NCBI RefSeq assembly: GCF_001270265.1
Contig: NZ_LGAP01000004.1
Location: 124,001 to 188,000 of the forward strand
Direction: 5' to 3'
Length of the DNA stretch: 64,000 nucleotides
Origin: Ensifer adhaerens
GTDB taxonomy: Bacteria > Pseudomonadota > Alphaproteobacteria > Rhizobiales > Rhizobiaceae
Shown: piece after piece, positions 24,514 to 34,049 of the stretch
How the letters are laid out: each line of letters begins with the position of its first letter
How positions within the stretch are numbered: the first letter of the stretch is position 1
The notes under the pieces: generated by a model
Seen by the model: the letters and a program-made list of their open reading frames with translations, nothing else
What the model was told of the DNA's origin: nothing
The model's database searches: none
Translations under genes and position numbers: made by a program

Positions 24514-26517
24514 TCAGAACTCTTCCCAGTTGTCCCTGGCGACGGCAGCCGAGGATCCGCCGCTGAAGGCGCGGGCGACGTTGCCCATCATCCGGCGTGC
24601 GGGCGATTCCACCGGTCGGCTGGTTTCCCTCGCCGGTGCGATCGTGCGCGCAGCTGCAACACCATCGAGCTTGAAGTAGGCGATCAGGCTCGCCAGGTTG
24701 TTGGCTTCCGCCGACAGCTTGTGGGTCGCGGCATTGGCCTCTTCCACCATGGCGGCGTTCTGCTGGGTGACCTGGTCCATCTGGTTGACGGCGGTGCTGA
24801 CCTCGCCGAGACCGGTCGACTGCTCGCGCGCAGCCGTGGCGATCGAGTGGATATGATCGTTGATCTTGAGCACGCGCTCCTCGATCTCGCCAAGCGCCGA
24901 ACCGGTCTCCTGCACGAGCCGGACGCCGGTTGCCACTTCCGAGCCCGACTTGGAGATCAGAGCCTTGATGTCCTTGGCAGCACTTGCCGCGCGCTGGGCA
25001 AGCTCGCGCACTTCCTGGGCGACGACGGCAAAGCCCTTGCCGGCATCACCGGCACGGGCCGCCTCGACGCCGGCGTTGAGCGCCAGCAGGTTGGTCTGGA
25101 AGGCGATCTCGTCGATGACGTTGGTGATCTGGCCGATTTCGCTCGATGCCTGCTCGATCCGGCCCATCGCCTCGACCGCATTGCGCACGACGGCGGCGGA
25201 TTCGGCAGCGCTTTCCTTGGCTTCGTTGACCATCACGGTCGCTTCCTGCGCCCGCTCGGTCGAACTCCTGACGGCCACGGTAATCTCGTCGAGAGCGGCG
25301 GACGTCTCTTCAAGGGCGGCGGCCTGCTGCTCAGTACGCTTCGACAGATCATCGGCGGCAGAACGAAGCTCGGACGAATTGCCGTTGATCGAGTCCGTGG
25401 TGACACGCACTTCGCGCAGCGTCTTCTGCAGGGTCGAGAGCGTCTCGTTGACGTTCTTCTGCAGCTCGGCGAAGGCGCCCTGGAACTGGCCGTTCATGCT
25501 CTGCGTCAGGTCGCCGGCGGCAAGGCTGGCGATGACGCGGCGCGTTTCGGCAATGCCGGCATCGACGCTGCCGACGAGCTCGTTGACGCTCGAGGCAAAG
25601 CGGTTGAGATCGTCGTTCTCGTAGTCCTTGCCGATGCGCTTGGTGAAGTCACCGGCGGCCGCGGCCGAGACGACGACGCCGATGCTCGTCTGCAGATCGG
25701 CGCTCTTTTCGCGCAGCGCCGCTTCCTGGGCATTGAGATCACGAACGGCAAGCCCGTTCTGCTTGAAGATCTGCACGGCCGCAGCCATTTCGCCGATTTC
25801 GTCCTTGCGGTCGGCAAAGGGCACGTCGGCGGAAAGGTCGCCGCCGGCCAGCAGCTTCATCTTGCCCGTCAGATCGAGGATCGGCCGGCTCAGATGGTTG
25901 GTGCCAATGTAGAAGGCGGTGCCGATACCGACGGCAAGCCCGAGCCCGGCGATGCCGAGAATGATGACGATGACTGAGCGCTCGAACGAGGCGATGTCAG
26001 CCTTGACGGTCTCGAGCGTCGCAAGGTTGGCTTCGACGACGGCGTCGATCTCGGCCTGGAACGCCTTGCGGTTGGCGCGGTTGGCATCGGTGTTGCCCTG
26101 TTCGTTGGCCGCCTGCGGAGAAACCTCCTGGCCGAGCCGCGCTGTTTCGACGCGAAACGTCCTGAACTCCTCGGCGCGCTTGGTCAGCGCATCAAACGAG
26201 GCGCGCGTTTCGGCCGGCACCAGCGGGCGCCATTCCTTGAACAGCGTATCGATCTTTTCGAGGTTCTTCAGAATGCCCTCCGCAAAGGGCTTTGCTTTTT
26301 CGATGGTCGGCGCTGCGTAAATCCCGCGCGCTTCCATGACGACGCCGGTCACCAGTCGATTGAGGTGCTCGCCGTTGAAGGCGCGCTCCGAAGCGTTCTG
26401 ATACTGATGGAACCGATTGTTGTATTGAGAAACGACCAGCAGCGACATGCCTGTCACCGCGATCGCCAGGAGGCTCATCACCCCGACGATCAGATTGATC
26501 TTACCACGTATTTTCAT
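24514..26517 (-). CDS. Methyl-accepting chemotaxis protein with C-terminal NWEEF tether
   Basis: 667 residues. TM1 about 8-31, a periplasmic helical four-helix-bundle-like sensor (about 32-185), TM2 about 186-206, HAMP domains (about 207-330) and the cytoplasmic signalling hairpin (about 340-610) with the conserved tip [21 protein letters not shown]. The last five residues NWEEF match the CheR/CheB-docking pentapeptide. The sensor carries no dCache signature, so its ligand is unknown. GGAGGCAGGG precedes MKIRGK. It stands alone, with a terminator downstream and a 389-nt spacer to rpmH. Confidence 0.92.
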   Translation of the reverse strand: MKIRGKINLIVGVMSLLAIAVTGMSLLVVSQYNNRFHQYQNASERAFNGEHLNRLVTGVVMEARGIYAAPTIEKAKPFAEGILKNLEKIDTLFKEWRPLVPAETRASFDALTKRAEEFRTFRVETARLGQEVSPQAANEQGNTDANRANRKAFQAEIDAVVEANLATLETVKADIASFERSVIVIILGIAGLGLAVGIGTAFYIGTNHLSRPILDLTGKMKLLAGGDLSADVPFADRKDEIGEMAAAVQIFKQNGLAVRDLNAQEAALREKSADLQTSIGVVVSAAAAGDFTKRIGKDYENDDLNRFASSVNELVGSVDAGIAETRRVIASLAAGDLTQSMNGQFQGAFAELQKNVNETLSTLQKTLREVRVTTDSINGNSSELRSAADDLSKRTEQQAAALEETSAALDEITVAVRSSTERAQEATVMVNEAKESAAESAAVVRNAVEAMGRIEQASSEIGQITNVIDEIAFQTNLLALNAGVEAARAGDAGKGFAVVAQEVRELAQRAASAAKDIKALISKSGSEVATGVRLVQETGSALGEIEERVLKINDHIHSIATAAREQSTGLGEVSTAVNQMDQVTQQNAAMVEEANAATHKLSAEANNLASLIAYFKLDGVAAARTIAPARETSRPVESPARRMMGNVARAFSGGSSAAVARDNWEEF

Positions 26518-26906
26518 CCCTGCCTCCACGACACCGCAAGACTTGCCCGGTTATCGGAAGGGTCGCGGCCTCATTGCACCACGGCCACGCTAGAATATGC
26601 ATGGTTAATAAAGATCGCCGTGGACAGCCGGCATTCTGGGGAGTGCCGGTTAGCGCTCTGTTTACCAGTCTGAGATAGCGCGTTGCGGGTTGCGCGTGCG
26701 AAATCGGCCTGCCACGCAGAACGGGATCCGATCACTTTTGCCCATCGAATGGGCCCGCATGATTGACTTTCCGGGAAATTTGCCTTTATAAGCCGCCCAC
26801 GTCCGGCCAAGCCTGCCTGCCCGACAGGCGGAGCTATGTCTGGAACGTAAACGCTCCTTGCTATAGGCAAACCCAAGAAGGGCCGCACACCGCGGTATTA
26901 AAATAA
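26518..26906. other. 389-nt spacer between chemoreceptor and rpmH promoters
   Basis: It holds a divergent promoter region. On the left lies an AT-rich stretch with TTAATAAAGATC and a GCCGGCATTC/GAGTGCCGGT-like hairpin near 26628-26650, on the right the rpmH promoter described separately. No gene is convincing in any frame. Confidence 0.5.
26763..26791 (+). promoter_or_regulatory. Sigma-70-type promoter of rpmH-rnpA-yidC
   Basis: TTGACT (26763-26768), 17-nt spacer, TTATAA (26786-26791). It resembles the S. meliloti housekeeping consensus CTTGAC-N17-CTATAT. It lies 115 nt before the rpmH ATG. Confidence 0.6.
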
Positions 26907-27041
26907 ATGAAGCGTACTTACCAACCGTCCAAGCTTGTTCGCAAGCGCCGTCACGGCTTCCGTGCACGCATGTCCACCAAGGGTGGCCAGAAGGTCCTCG
27001 CAGCCCGCCGGGCTCGTGGCCGCAAGCGTCTTTCGGCTTAA
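26907..27041 (+). CDS. rpmH: 50S ribosomal protein L34
   Basis: 44 residues, beginning [20 protein letters not shown] and ending [11 protein letters not shown], the full canonical L34 sequence. It is a basic protein of the large subunit lining the exit-tunnel region. It is first gene of the classic rpmH-rnpA-yidC cluster, with rnpA 32 nt downstream. In many bacteria this cluster lies beside dnaA/oriC, but neither is in this window. Confidence 0.98.
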   Translation: MKRTYQPSKLVRKRRHGFRARMSTKGGQKVLAARRARGRKRLSA

Positions 27042-27073
27042 GCCGAAGTTGCCCGAAACCAGTGTCCGGGCAC

Positions 27074-27460
27074 ATGACGTCAGATAAAGACAAAACGACT
27101 GTCGGGCGGCTGAAAAGCCGTCCGCAGTTTTTGGCCGTTCGGGCAGGAGAAAGCCGTAGAGGCCCGCTGTTTCTCCTCGAAGTGCTCGACCGCAACGATC
27201 CGGAGGGCGAAGCCCGCGTCGGCTTCACCGTTACCAAGAAACACGGCAATGCCGTCGAGCGAAACCGGATGCGCCGACGCCTGAAAGAGGCGGTGCGGCT
27301 TTCCGCCGGGTTTGCAATGAAACCCGGACACGACTATGTGATTGTCGCGCGACGCGATCTCCTGAATGCCCCCTTCGACGCCTTGACCCGGGGGCTTGGC
27401 GAGCGCATCGAAAACAAGCCGAAACAGAAGCGGCCGCCGGCCGGTTCCAGGAAACAATGA
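27074..27460 (+). CDS. rnpA: Ribonuclease P protein component
   Basis: 128-residue protein subunit of RNase P, which helps the catalytic RNA remove tRNA 5' leaders. The fold is marked by [14 protein letters not shown] at the N-terminus and the RNR motif region [15 protein letters not shown]. The start is uncertain: ATG 27074 (MTSDKD) is used, while an in-frame GTG at 27062 would add four residues. The stop overlaps the yidC start by 4 nt (ATGA), so the usual yidD gene between rnpA and yidC is absent here. Confidence 0.93.
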   Translation: MTSDKDKTTVGRLKSRPQFLAVRAGESRRGPLFLLEVLDRNDPEGEARVGFTVTKKHGNAVERNRMRRRLKEAVRLSAGFAMKPGHDYVIVARRDLLNAPFDALTRGLGERIENKPKQKRPPAGSRKQ

Positions 27461-29256
27461 TGGAAAAAAACCGCAACTATTTCGTGGCGATTGGCCTGTC
27501 CGTGCTGATCCTCGTCGCCTGGCAGTTCCTTTACGTCAATCCGAAGATGGAAAAGGAACGCATCGCTGCGGAAGCGCTGCAGGCCCAGCAGGCTCAGCAG
27601 ACCCAATCGCAGCCGGGTACAACGGCGCAGCAGCCGGCGACCGGTCAGGCCCTGCCTGGCGGCACAGTTCCGGGAACGGGCGAAAACCGCGACCAAGCGC
27701 TTGCGAAGTCGGCCCGCGTTGCGATCGACACCCCGGCGGTTTCCGGTTCCATCAACCTGACCGGCGCGCGCTTCGACGACCTCAAGCTCAAGGCCTACCA
27801 CGAGACCGTCAGCAAGCAGAGCCCGATCATCACCCTGCTCAGCCCGGCTGAGACCACCGACGGTTACTTCACCGAAATCGGCTATGTCGGCGACGCGGCA
27901 AGCGGCAGCGTGCCCGGTCCGCAGACCGTCTGGACGCTTTCGGGCGGCGACAAGCTGACCCCCTCGACGCCAGTGACCCTGACCTACACCAACGAGAAGG
28001 GCATCACCTTCAACCGGACGATCTCGGTCGACGAACGCTACATGTTCCAGGTGGTCGACAGCATCAAGAACGATACGGCCGAGCCGGTTTCGCTCGCCTC
28101 CTATGGCCGCGTGACGCGCTTCAACAAGCCGACGACACCGAGTGTCTACGTTTTGCATGAAGGCTTCATCGGCGTTATCGGCGACCACGGCCTGCAGGAA
28201 GTCGGCTATTCGAAGATCGAGGACGACAAGGCGATCGAGCCGGGCAAGGCGACGGGCGGATGGCTCGGCATCACCGACAAGTATTGGGCTGCAACGATCG
28301 TTCCGCCGCAGGCGACGCCTTACGAGACGCGCTTCTCTCACTTCACCGACGGTCGCGCCCGCTACCAGAGCGACTACAAGAGCGACGCAATCACGATTGC
28401 CGCCGGCCAGACCTCGGAACTTAAGAACCTCGTGTTTGCCGGCGCCAAGGAAGTGCCCGTCGTCGACAACTATGAGGCCGCCTATTCTATCCCCAACTTC
28501 GACAAGCTGATCGACTGGGGCTGGTTCTACTTCATCACCAAGCCGATGTTCAAAATGATGGATTACTTCTATCGTTTGTTCGGCAACTTCGGCATCGCGA
28601 TCCTGATCACGACGATCGTCGTCAAGCTCCTGTTCTTCCCGCTCGCCAACAAGCAATACGCTTCGATGGCGAACATGAAGAAGGTTCAGCCGAAGATGGA
28701 AGAACTGAAGAAGAAGTTCGGCGACGACCGCATGGGCCTGCAGCAGGCAATGATGCAGCTCTACAAGGAAGAGAAGATCAACCCGCTCGCCGGTTGCTGG
28801 CCGATCCTCATCCAGATCCCGGTGTTCTTCGCGCTCTACAAGGTGATCTACATCACCATCGAGATGCGGCACGCGCCGTTCTTCGGCTGGATCCACGACC
28901 TGTCTGCGCCGGATCCGACGACGATCTTCAACCTCTTCGGCCTCCTGCCGTTCGACGTACCGGTCTTCCTGCATCTCGGCGTCTGGCCGATCATCATGGG
29001 CGTCACCATGTTCGTGCAGATGCGCATGAACCCGACGCCTCCGGATCCGACCCAGGCGATGCTGTTCACCTGGATGCCCGTGGTCTTCACCTTCATGCTG
29101 GCATCGTTCCCGGCTGGTCTGGTGATCTACTGGGCGTGGAACAACACGCTTTCGGTGCTGCAGCAGTCGATCATCATGAAGCGTCAGGGCGTGAAGATCG
29201 AACTGTTCGACAATCTGAAGAACCTGTTCTCGAAGAAACCCAAGCCGGCGGAGTGA
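27457..29256 (+). CDS. yidC: Membrane protein insertase YidC
   Basis: 599 residues. N-terminal TM (about 8-26), a Gln-rich linker (about 45-70), the large periplasmic P1 beta domain (about 80-350), then the five-helix insertase core (about 365-585). The core includes [19 protein letters not shown], a helical cytoplasmic hairpin [18 protein letters not shown] and [19 protein letters not shown]. The hydrophilic groove has Lys (VVKLL) where E. coli YidC has Arg366. It inserts inner-membrane proteins with or without SecYEG. It is coupled to rnpA by overlap and followed by a strong terminator. Confidence 0.97.
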   Translation: MMEKNRNYFVAIGLSVLILVAWQFLYVNPKMEKERIAAEALQAQQAQQTQSQPGTTAQQPATGQALPGGTVPGTGENRDQALAKSARVAIDTPAVSGSINLTGARFDDLKLKAYHETVSKQSPIITLLSPAETTDGYFTEIGYVGDAASGSVPGPQTVWTLSGGDKLTPSTPVTLTYTNEKGITFNRTISVDERYMFQVVDSIKNDTAEPVSLASYGRVTRFNKPTTPSVYVLHEGFIGVIGDHGLQEVGYSKIEDDKAIEPGKATGGWLGITDKYWAATIVPPQATPYETRFSHFTDGRARYQSDYKSDAITIAAGQTSELKNLVFAGAKEVPVVDNYEAAYSIPNFDKLIDWGWFYFITKPMFKMMDYFYRLFGNFGIAILITTIVVKLLFFPLANKQYASMANMKKVQPKMEELKKKFGDDRMGLQQAMMQLYKEEKINPLAGCWPILIQIPVFFALYKVIYITIEMRHAPFFGWIHDLSAPDPTTIFNLFGLLPFDVPVFLHLGVWPIIMGVTMFVQMRMNPTPPDPTQAMLFTWMPVVFTFMLASFPAGLVIYWAWNNTLSVLQQSIIMKRQGVKIELFDNLKNLFSKKPKPAE

Positions 29257-29280
29257 CGCCGGCAAACAGAGCCTGCACAA

Positions 29281-29317
29281 GGCCCCGGACCCTAAAGGTC
29301 CGGGGCCATTTTCTTTT
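29281..29317 (+). terminator. Intrinsic terminator after yidC
   Basis: A perfect 11-bp stem GGCCCCGGACC/GGTCCGGGGCC with a 5-nt loop is followed by ATTTTCTTTT. Confidence 0.93.
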
Positions 29318-29415
29318 CGCCTTTCTCCCTGTTTGCGACGAGTTGTTGTCGCGGATACCGGTGCCCGATCACGCGTGACGATCTATCTTCAGTCATCGCC
29401 ATCCGGATCCTGACT

Positions 29416-30330
29416 ATGTCGCAGTCAACCCTCCGCCCAGCGGCGACGCCTGTTCAAAGCGGCGCTGGCGGCGTTCTGCTCGTTCTCGGCTCGGCCATCG
29501 TCTGGAGCTTCGGCGGCACGCTTGCACGGTTCCTCGATATCGCAGACGGCTGGACGATCGTTTTCTGGCGATCGACCTTCGCGGCCCTTTTCCTGATCGG
29601 CTTCATGCTGGTGCGCGACGGTGCGGCCAACATGGCGCGCCTCTTCCGGGAGATGGGCTGGCCGGGCATTGCCGTCGGCTGCTGTTTTGCCACGGCCTCG
29701 ACCAGCTTCATCCTGGCGCTCGCCTACACCACGGTCGCCAACATCGTGCTCATTCAGGCCGGCGTGCCGCTGATCGCAGCTCTCATCGGCTGGCTGATCT
29801 TTCGCGAGCGGGTTTCGACCACCACCTGGGCGGCAATCGCCGCCGTCATCGCCGGCGTCGTCGTGATGGTATCGGATTCGATCGGTGGCGGCGTGTCGCC
29901 GGTCGGCGATGCGCTGGCGTTGCTGATTGCGCTCGCCTTTGCCTCGGCCACCGTGATCACCCGCCGCTACGCCCATGTGCGCATGGCGCCCGCCGCCTGC
30001 TTCGGCACCATCGTCGCCGGCACGATTGCGGCAACGCAGGCCTCGGGCTTTGCTGTCACGCCTAGCGAGTTCGGTATCCTCGTTGCCTTCGGCGCCCTCA
30101 ACTTCGGTCTCGGGCTGGCACTGTTCGTCACCGGTGCGCGGCTACTTCCCTCGGCCCTCGCCGCTCTGCTCGGCACGCTCGAAACCGTGCTGGCGCCGCT
30201 TTGGGTCGCCGTCATCCACGGCGAGATCCCGCGTATCAACACCGTCGTCGGCGGACTGATCGTCCTTGCGGCCCTGTTGGTTTATTTGACGGTCGAGCTG
30301 CTGCGCCAGCAAATCCGGCCGGTTCGCTAG
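29416..30330 (+). CDS. DMT-superfamily (EamA) transporter
   Basis: 304 residues with ten predicted membrane helices arranged as two EamA repeats: residues about 15-150 (FGGTLARFLDIADGWTIVFWRS, ALAYTTVANIVLIQAGVPLIAAL) and about 160-295 (GTLETVLAPLWVAVIHGEIP). The PxxxxLxxxxxxGE motif at the end of each repeat is typical of metabolite exporters of the drug/metabolite superfamily. Substrate is unknown. It begins well after the yidC terminator and is probably its own unit; engB starts 78 nt downstream. Confidence 0.88.
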   Translation: MSQSTLRPAATPVQSGAGGVLLVLGSAIVWSFGGTLARFLDIADGWTIVFWRSTFAALFLIGFMLVRDGAANMARLFREMGWPGIAVGCCFATASTSFILALAYTTVANIVLIQAGVPLIAALIGWLIFRERVSTTTWAAIAAVIAGVVVMVSDSIGGGVSPVGDALALLIALAFASATVITRRYAHVRMAPAACFGTIVAGTIAATQASGFAVTPSEFGILVAFGALNFGLGLALFVTGARLLPSALAALLGTLETVLAPLWVAVIHGEIPRINTVVGGLIVLAALLVYLTVELLRQQIRPVR

Positions 30331-30408
30331 CTGCGCCGAGCCGAAAGCTTGACATCGCCGGCCAAAACCGTGAAGCCAAAGCCAATCTTGACGAAGGAAT
30401 GAAGACCG

Positions 30409-31062
30409 ATGGCCGACACAAAGACAAAAGACGACAAGCCGCTGTTCGGCCGGCCGTGGATTTTCATTCGCGGTGTCCCGGCGATGAAGTTCCTGCCGCC
30501 GGAAGGGCCGACCGAAATCGCCTTCGCCGGCCGCTCCAATGTCGGCAAGTCGTCGCTGATCAATTCGCTGGTCGGCCAAAGGGGACTGGCGCGCACATCC
30601 AACACCCCCGGACGCACCCAGGAGCTCAACTATTTCGTGCCCGATGGCTATTCCGGCGAGGCGGGCGCCCTGCCGCCGATGGCGCTGGTCGACATGCCCG
30701 GCTACGGCTATGCCCAGGCGCCGAAGGAGCAGGTGGATGCCTGGACCAAGCTGGTGTTCGACTACCTGCGCGGCCGTTCGACACTGAAGCGCGTCTACGT
30801 GCTGATCGACTCCCGCCACGGCATCAAGAAGAACGACGAGGACGTGCTCTCGCTGCTCGACAAGGCGGCCGTCTCTTACCAGATCATCCTGACCAAGACG
30901 GACAAGATCAAGGCCGCCGGCGTGCCGCGGCTGATTGCCGAGACACTCGAGAAGATCAAGAAGCATCCCGCCGCGTTTCCCGAGGTGCTGTCGACCTCGT
31001 CGGAGAAGGGTGAAGGCATCGACGAGCTTCGCGCGACGATCGAGCTTGCGCTTTCGCGCTGA
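30409..31062 (+). CDS. engB: Ribosome biogenesis GTPase EngB/YsxC
   Basis: 217-residue EngB (YihA/YsxC) GTPase needed for 50S subunit assembly. G1 is GRSNVGKSS (about 42-50), G2 [11 protein letters not shown]3 DMPGYGYA and G4 TKTDK. A short N-terminal extension (about 20 residues) precedes the domain. AAGGAATGAAGACCG precedes the ATG. Other alphaproteobacteria place it between yidC and argB; here a DMT gene precedes it and a 3.6-kb block (DUF1269 to sigma factor) is interposed before argB. Confidence 0.95.
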   Translation: MADTKTKDDKPLFGRPWIFIRGVPAMKFLPPEGPTEIAFAGRSNVGKSSLINSLVGQRGLARTSNTPGRTQELNYFVPDGYSGEAGALPPMALVDMPGYGYAQAPKEQVDAWTKLVFDYLRGRSTLKRVYVLIDSRHGIKKNDEDVLSLLDKAAVSYQIILTKTDKIKAAGVPRLIAETLEKIKKHPAAFPEVLSTSSEKGEGIDELRATIELALSR

Positions 31063-31181
31063 GAGCGACAAGCGCCCGAAAGTCTTTGATCTCCGTCACT
31101 ACCCTGACATGCAAACCGCTCTATCTCTGCCGTGCGGTCGCGCGTTTCCTTGCGCGATAGCGTCAAGGATAGGAGAGACAC

Positions 31182-31721
31182 ATGTCCGATTTGATCGTTG
31201 TGGGATTCGACACGCCTGAAGAAGCCGACAAGGTTCTCGTCAAGCTCGCCGGGCTCAAGAAGGAGTATCTGATCGATCTCGAGGATGCCGTCGTCGTCGT
31301 GCGTGACGCGGAAGGCAAGGTCCACCTCAAGCAAAGCCTCAACCTGACCGCGATCGGGGCGACTTCGGGCCTCTTGTCCGGCTCCATATGGGGCGGACTT
31401 GTCGGGTTGCTGTTCCTCAATCCGCTCGCCGGTTTTGCCATCGGCGGCGCGCTTGGCGCCGGTGCCGGCGCACTTTCCGGTTCGCTGACCGACTACGGCA
31501 TCGACGACGAATTCATCAAATCACTCGGCAACACCATCCCGAACAATTCGTCGGCGCTGTTCATTCTGGTGCGCAAGGTGCAGCCGGAAAAGGTTCTGGC
31601 CGAGTTCTCCGGCCTGCGCGGCCGCGTTCTGAAAACATCGCTGTCGCCCGAGCAGGAGCAGAAGCTCCAGGCGGCACTCTCCGACGCCCAGACACCTTCG
31701 CCGCAAGCCGGAACGTTTTGA
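31182..31721 (+). CDS. DUF1269 domain membrane protein
   Basis: 179 residues with full-length DUF1269 features: VGFDTPEEADKVLVKLAGL, DLEDAVVVVRDAEGKVHLKQ, then a Gly-rich membrane hairpin (about 62-100: GLLSGSIWGGLVGLLFLNPLAGFAIGGALGAGAGALSG) and SSALFILVRKVQPEKVLAEF. It probably folds as a ferredoxin-like cytoplasmic domain with an inserted membrane hairpin. Family members are often stress-associated, but no function is established. AGGATAGGAGAG precedes the ATG. It converges on the msrB gene. Confidence 0.85.
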   Translation: MSDLIVVGFDTPEEADKVLVKLAGLKKEYLIDLEDAVVVVRDAEGKVHLKQSLNLTAIGATSGLLSGSIWGGLVGLLFLNPLAGFAIGGALGAGAGALSGSLTDYGIDDEFIKSLGNTIPNNSSALFILVRKVQPEKVLAEFSGLRGRVLKTSLSPEQEQKLQAALSDAQTPSPQAGTF

Positions 31722-31789
31722 GATTAAATGAGGCTTCGGCCGGGTAAGCTGTCATGCGGGCGCCGTTACGGCCGTCCGCATGAATGCCG

Positions 31790-32281
31790 CTACGTGGTCG
31801 CCGGCACGAATGTCAAAGCGAAACCATTGATGCAATGGCGCTTGCCGGTCGGCGGCGGGCCGTCGTCGAAGATGTGACCGAGATGTCCGCCGCAGCGATG
31901 GCAGTGACATTCCGTGCGCGTCATGAACAGTGACGTGTCCTCGCGTGTTGCCACGCCGCCGGGCAAGGACTGCCAGAAACTCGGCCAACCGGTGCCGCTG
32001 TCGTATTTCGCTTCGGACGAATAGACCGGGAGCGCGCAGCCGGCGCATTGAAAGGTGCCCTTGCGCTTTTCATTGTTGAGTGCGCTGCTAAACGGACGCT
32101 CGGTGTCCTCGCGGCGCAGGATCCGGTACTGCTCGTCGGTCAGCATCGCCCGCCATTCAGCGTCGGTCTTGGTGACCTCGAAGTTTTCGCCGGAGGCAGC
32201 GCGCGCCGAAAGCGGAAGGCCCTTCGCCAGCGCAATGGCGCTCAGCGTTCCGCCGAAGATGAGAAAGTTCCGCCGGTTCAC
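31790..32281 (-). CDS. msrB: Tat-exported peptide-methionine (R)-S-oxide reductase MsrB
   Basis: 163 residues. The N-terminal twin-arginine signal MNRRNFLIFGG plus a hydrophobic stretch (to about residue 28) directs it to the periplasm, unlike cytosolic MsrB. Zinc ligands lie in FQCAGC and CHRCGGH. The substrate loop GTGWPSFW and catalytic Cys in KRHCINGFAL are intact. It repairs methionine-R-sulfoxide in oxidised envelope proteins. It lies downstream of the fasciclin, anti-sigma and sigma genes in the same direction, separated from the fasciclin gene by 220 nt and a hairpin, so co-regulation rather than a single transcript is likely. Confidence 0.92.
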   Translation of the reverse strand: MNRRNFLIFGGTLSAIALAKGLPLSARAASGENFEVTKTDAEWRAMLTDEQYRILRREDTERPFSSALNNEKRKGTFQCAGCALPVYSSEAKYDSGTGWPSFWQSLPGGVATREDTSLFMTRTECHCHRCGGHLGHIFDDGPPPTGKRHCINGFALTFVPATT

Positions 32282-32389
32282 AATCGAACCCTCCTTGTCA
32301 TGCCCCTCGCGCCGCCGTGGTCGAAGATAGCCGCCGGCCGGTCACCCGGCAAAACAAGACCGATCAAAGCGCCGTGAAGGAGCGGAGTT

Positions 32390-32421
32390 GAAAAGGCCAC
32401 CGACCGCAAGCGATCGGTGGC
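32390..32421 (-). terminator. Hairpin terminator after the fasciclin gene
   Basis: An 8-bp stem GCCACCGA/TCGGTGGC with a 10-nt loop is followed on the minus strand by CTTTTCAAC, about 80 nt after the fasciclin stop. Confidence 0.6.
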
Positions 32422-32501
32422 AGGAGCGCCGAAGCCACGGGACCTCCGGCGGCGGATCGCCTGCGAATGTCTGCCGCGGCGACCCGGAGGAAGTGGAAGC
32501 C

Positions 32502-33059
32502 TCAGCCCTTGGGCAGCAGCACCTTGTCGATCACATGGATCATGCCGTTCGATTGCTTGACGTCGGCGATGGTGACGGTGGCCGTGCCGCCGGTCTCGTC
32601 GGTCAGCGTGATCTTGCCGCCGTCGTCCTTGGCCTTGAGAACGCAACCGCCGACCGTCTTGACGTCATGTTCGCCGCCATCGTCCTTGACCATCTTGGCG
32701 ATCGCCGAAGACATCGCATCGGCGGACACGACATGGCAGGTGAGAACCGTCGTCAGCTTGTCCTTGTTTTCCGGCTTCAGGAGCGTGTCGACCGTGCCGG
32801 CCGGCAAGGCATCGAAGGCCTCGTTGGTCGGCGCGAACACCGTGAACGGCCCCTTGCCCTGCAGGGTCTCGACCAGCCCGGCGGCCTTGACCGCCGCAAC
32901 CAGCGTGGTGTGATCCTTCGAGTTGACGGCGTTTTCGACGATATTCTTGTCCGCATACATCGCAGCGCCACCGACCATCGGGTTCTCGGCATGGGCGATT
33001 GCAGCGCTTGCAGTCAGCATGGCGATGGCGGCGAACGAACGGATCCCAGAGATGAACAT
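32502..33059 (-). CDS. Secreted fasciclin (FAS1) domain protein
   Basis: 185 residues. A Sec signal peptide (1-24, ending AIAHA) precedes one FAS1 domain (about 45-183) showing the H1 motif GPFTVFAPTNEAFDALP and the H2-type motif NGMIHVIDKVLLP. Two cysteines (CHVV and GGCVLKAK) could form a periplasmic disulfide. FAS1 proteins mediate adhesion or protein contact. It lies downstream of an ECF sigma/RskA-like pair in the same orientation, 264 nt away, a grouping that parallels mycobacterial SigK-RskA, which controls secreted FAS1 proteins MPT70/83. It is probably a target of that sigma factor. Confidence 0.9.
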   Translation of the reverse strand: MFISGIRSFAAIAMLTASAAIAHAENPMVGGAAMYADKNIVENAVNSKDHTTLVAAVKAAGLVETLQGKGPFTVFAPTNEAFDALPAGTVDTLLKPENKDKLTTVLTCHVVSADAMSSAIAKMVKDDGGEHDVKTVGGCVLKAKDDGGKITLTDETGGTATVTIADVKQSNGMIHVIDKVLLPKG

Positions 33060-33276
33060 CTTAGTCTTCCTTCCTGTTGAACCTGTCAGTGAGACGACAC
33101 CCGGCCGCCTCGTTGAAACTGCCGTTCCCTCCTCGGGAACATGACAAGCAACGGAAGCCTTGGAAAAAGAGTTTCAGGAAATTTCGGATTGCCGATCGGT
33201 TTGGCGAAAAATCACCTTGAACGCGACCGAGGCTGCAGAAAGAGGAGGACGAGCGCGCTTCAGACCATTGGCCTTA

Positions 33277-33323
33277 TGCAGGTCATTATCCCGAAACCGC
33301 TGCACACTTTCGGGCGACATGCA
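33277..33323 (-). repeat. Stop-codon-adjacent structured repeat, copy B
   Basis: On the minus strand it starts at the first base after the TGA of the anti-sigma gene. Outer stem TGCATGTC/GACCTGCA (one mismatch), inner stem CCCGAAA/TTTCGGG, loop GTGTGCAGCGG. The inner stem differs from the other copies yet pairs fully. Confidence 0.8.
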
Positions 33324-34049
33324 TCAGAGGTCGCGCGCTTTGCCGAGCGCGATGATCGGGCCGGTGGCCGATCCGGTCGGCGAACCGCCGAGCGGCTCGA
33401 TACTGACGGCAAGAACCGAGCCTCGCGAAAATTTCTCCCGCATGGCCGGGGCGATGATGATCTCCCCCTCACCGGTCTGGGGCAGCACGCCGAGGGAAAC
33501 GGCCGGGTTATCGCCATTGATGAGCCACAGTTCCAGCGACTTCTCCTCCGCCTGTCGCGTGGCAACGGGCGTCACCCTCAGGTGGCCCGAGTCCCGATCG
33601 AAACGGGCGACGAGATCGACAGAGATGCCCTTACCGGTCATTTCGGCCACAAGCGGCCGGCCGCCGGAGGGCGGCGCAAACAGGCCTGCCATGGACGCGC
33701 CCATGATGGCGACCGCCGCGAGCGAGGCGAGTGCCAGACCGCGCCACAGGGCCAGCGATTGCCAGATACCCGCCCGCACCGGAACCGCGGTTGGCGACGA
33801 CGCCGTTTCGAAAAGCCTGCGCTCGATCGCGGCGAACGTCCGTGCCGGCGGCACGACGGGATCATAGGCTTCGTCGAAAGAGGAAAGGTTGTTTTGCCAG
33901 CGCGTGACCATGGCGGCGAAGTGGCGGTCGGAAGCAAGGCGAGCCTCGACCTTGCGGCGGTCGTCGGCGGACAGCACGCCCAGCACATATTCCCCGGCGA
34001 TCACCTCGTCGCGGCGAAAATCTCCTTTGTCGGGGGTGGACGCTGTCAT
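33324..34049 (-). CDS. RskA-family anti-sigma factor
   Basis: 241 residues. The cytoplasmic N-terminal anti-sigma domain (about 12-75: VIAGEYVLGVLSADDRRKVEARLASDRHFAAMVTRWQ) lacks the HxxxCxxC zinc motif, as in RskA/anti-sigma-K proteins. One membrane helix (about 102-124, LALASLAAVAIMGASMAGLFA) precedes a periplasmic RskA domain (about 130-240) ending with the FSVEPLGGSP-like SIEPLGGSPTGSATGPI. It is expected to hold the adjacent sigma factor until periplasmic sensing triggers its proteolysis. Its ATG overlaps the sigma factor TGA (ATGA). Repeat copy B follows the stop immediately. Confidence 0.88.
   Translation of the reverse strand: MTASTPDKGDFRRDEVIAGEYVLGVLSADDRRKVEARLASDRHFAAMVTRWQNNLSSFDEAYDPVVPPARTFAAIERRLFETASSPTAVPVRAGIWQSLALWRGLALASLAAVAIMGASMAGLFAPPSGGRPLVAEMTGKGISVDLVARFDRDSGHLRVTPVATRQAEEKSLELWLINGDNPAVSLGVLPQTGEGEIIIAPAMREKFSRGSVLAVSIEPLGGSPTGSATGPIIALGKARDL

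Noticed and set aside
26887-27041. Nearby dnaA/oriC because of rpmH-rnpA
   Set aside because: No dnaA gene or cluster of DnaA boxes is visible; in rhizobia rpmH and dnaA are unlinked.
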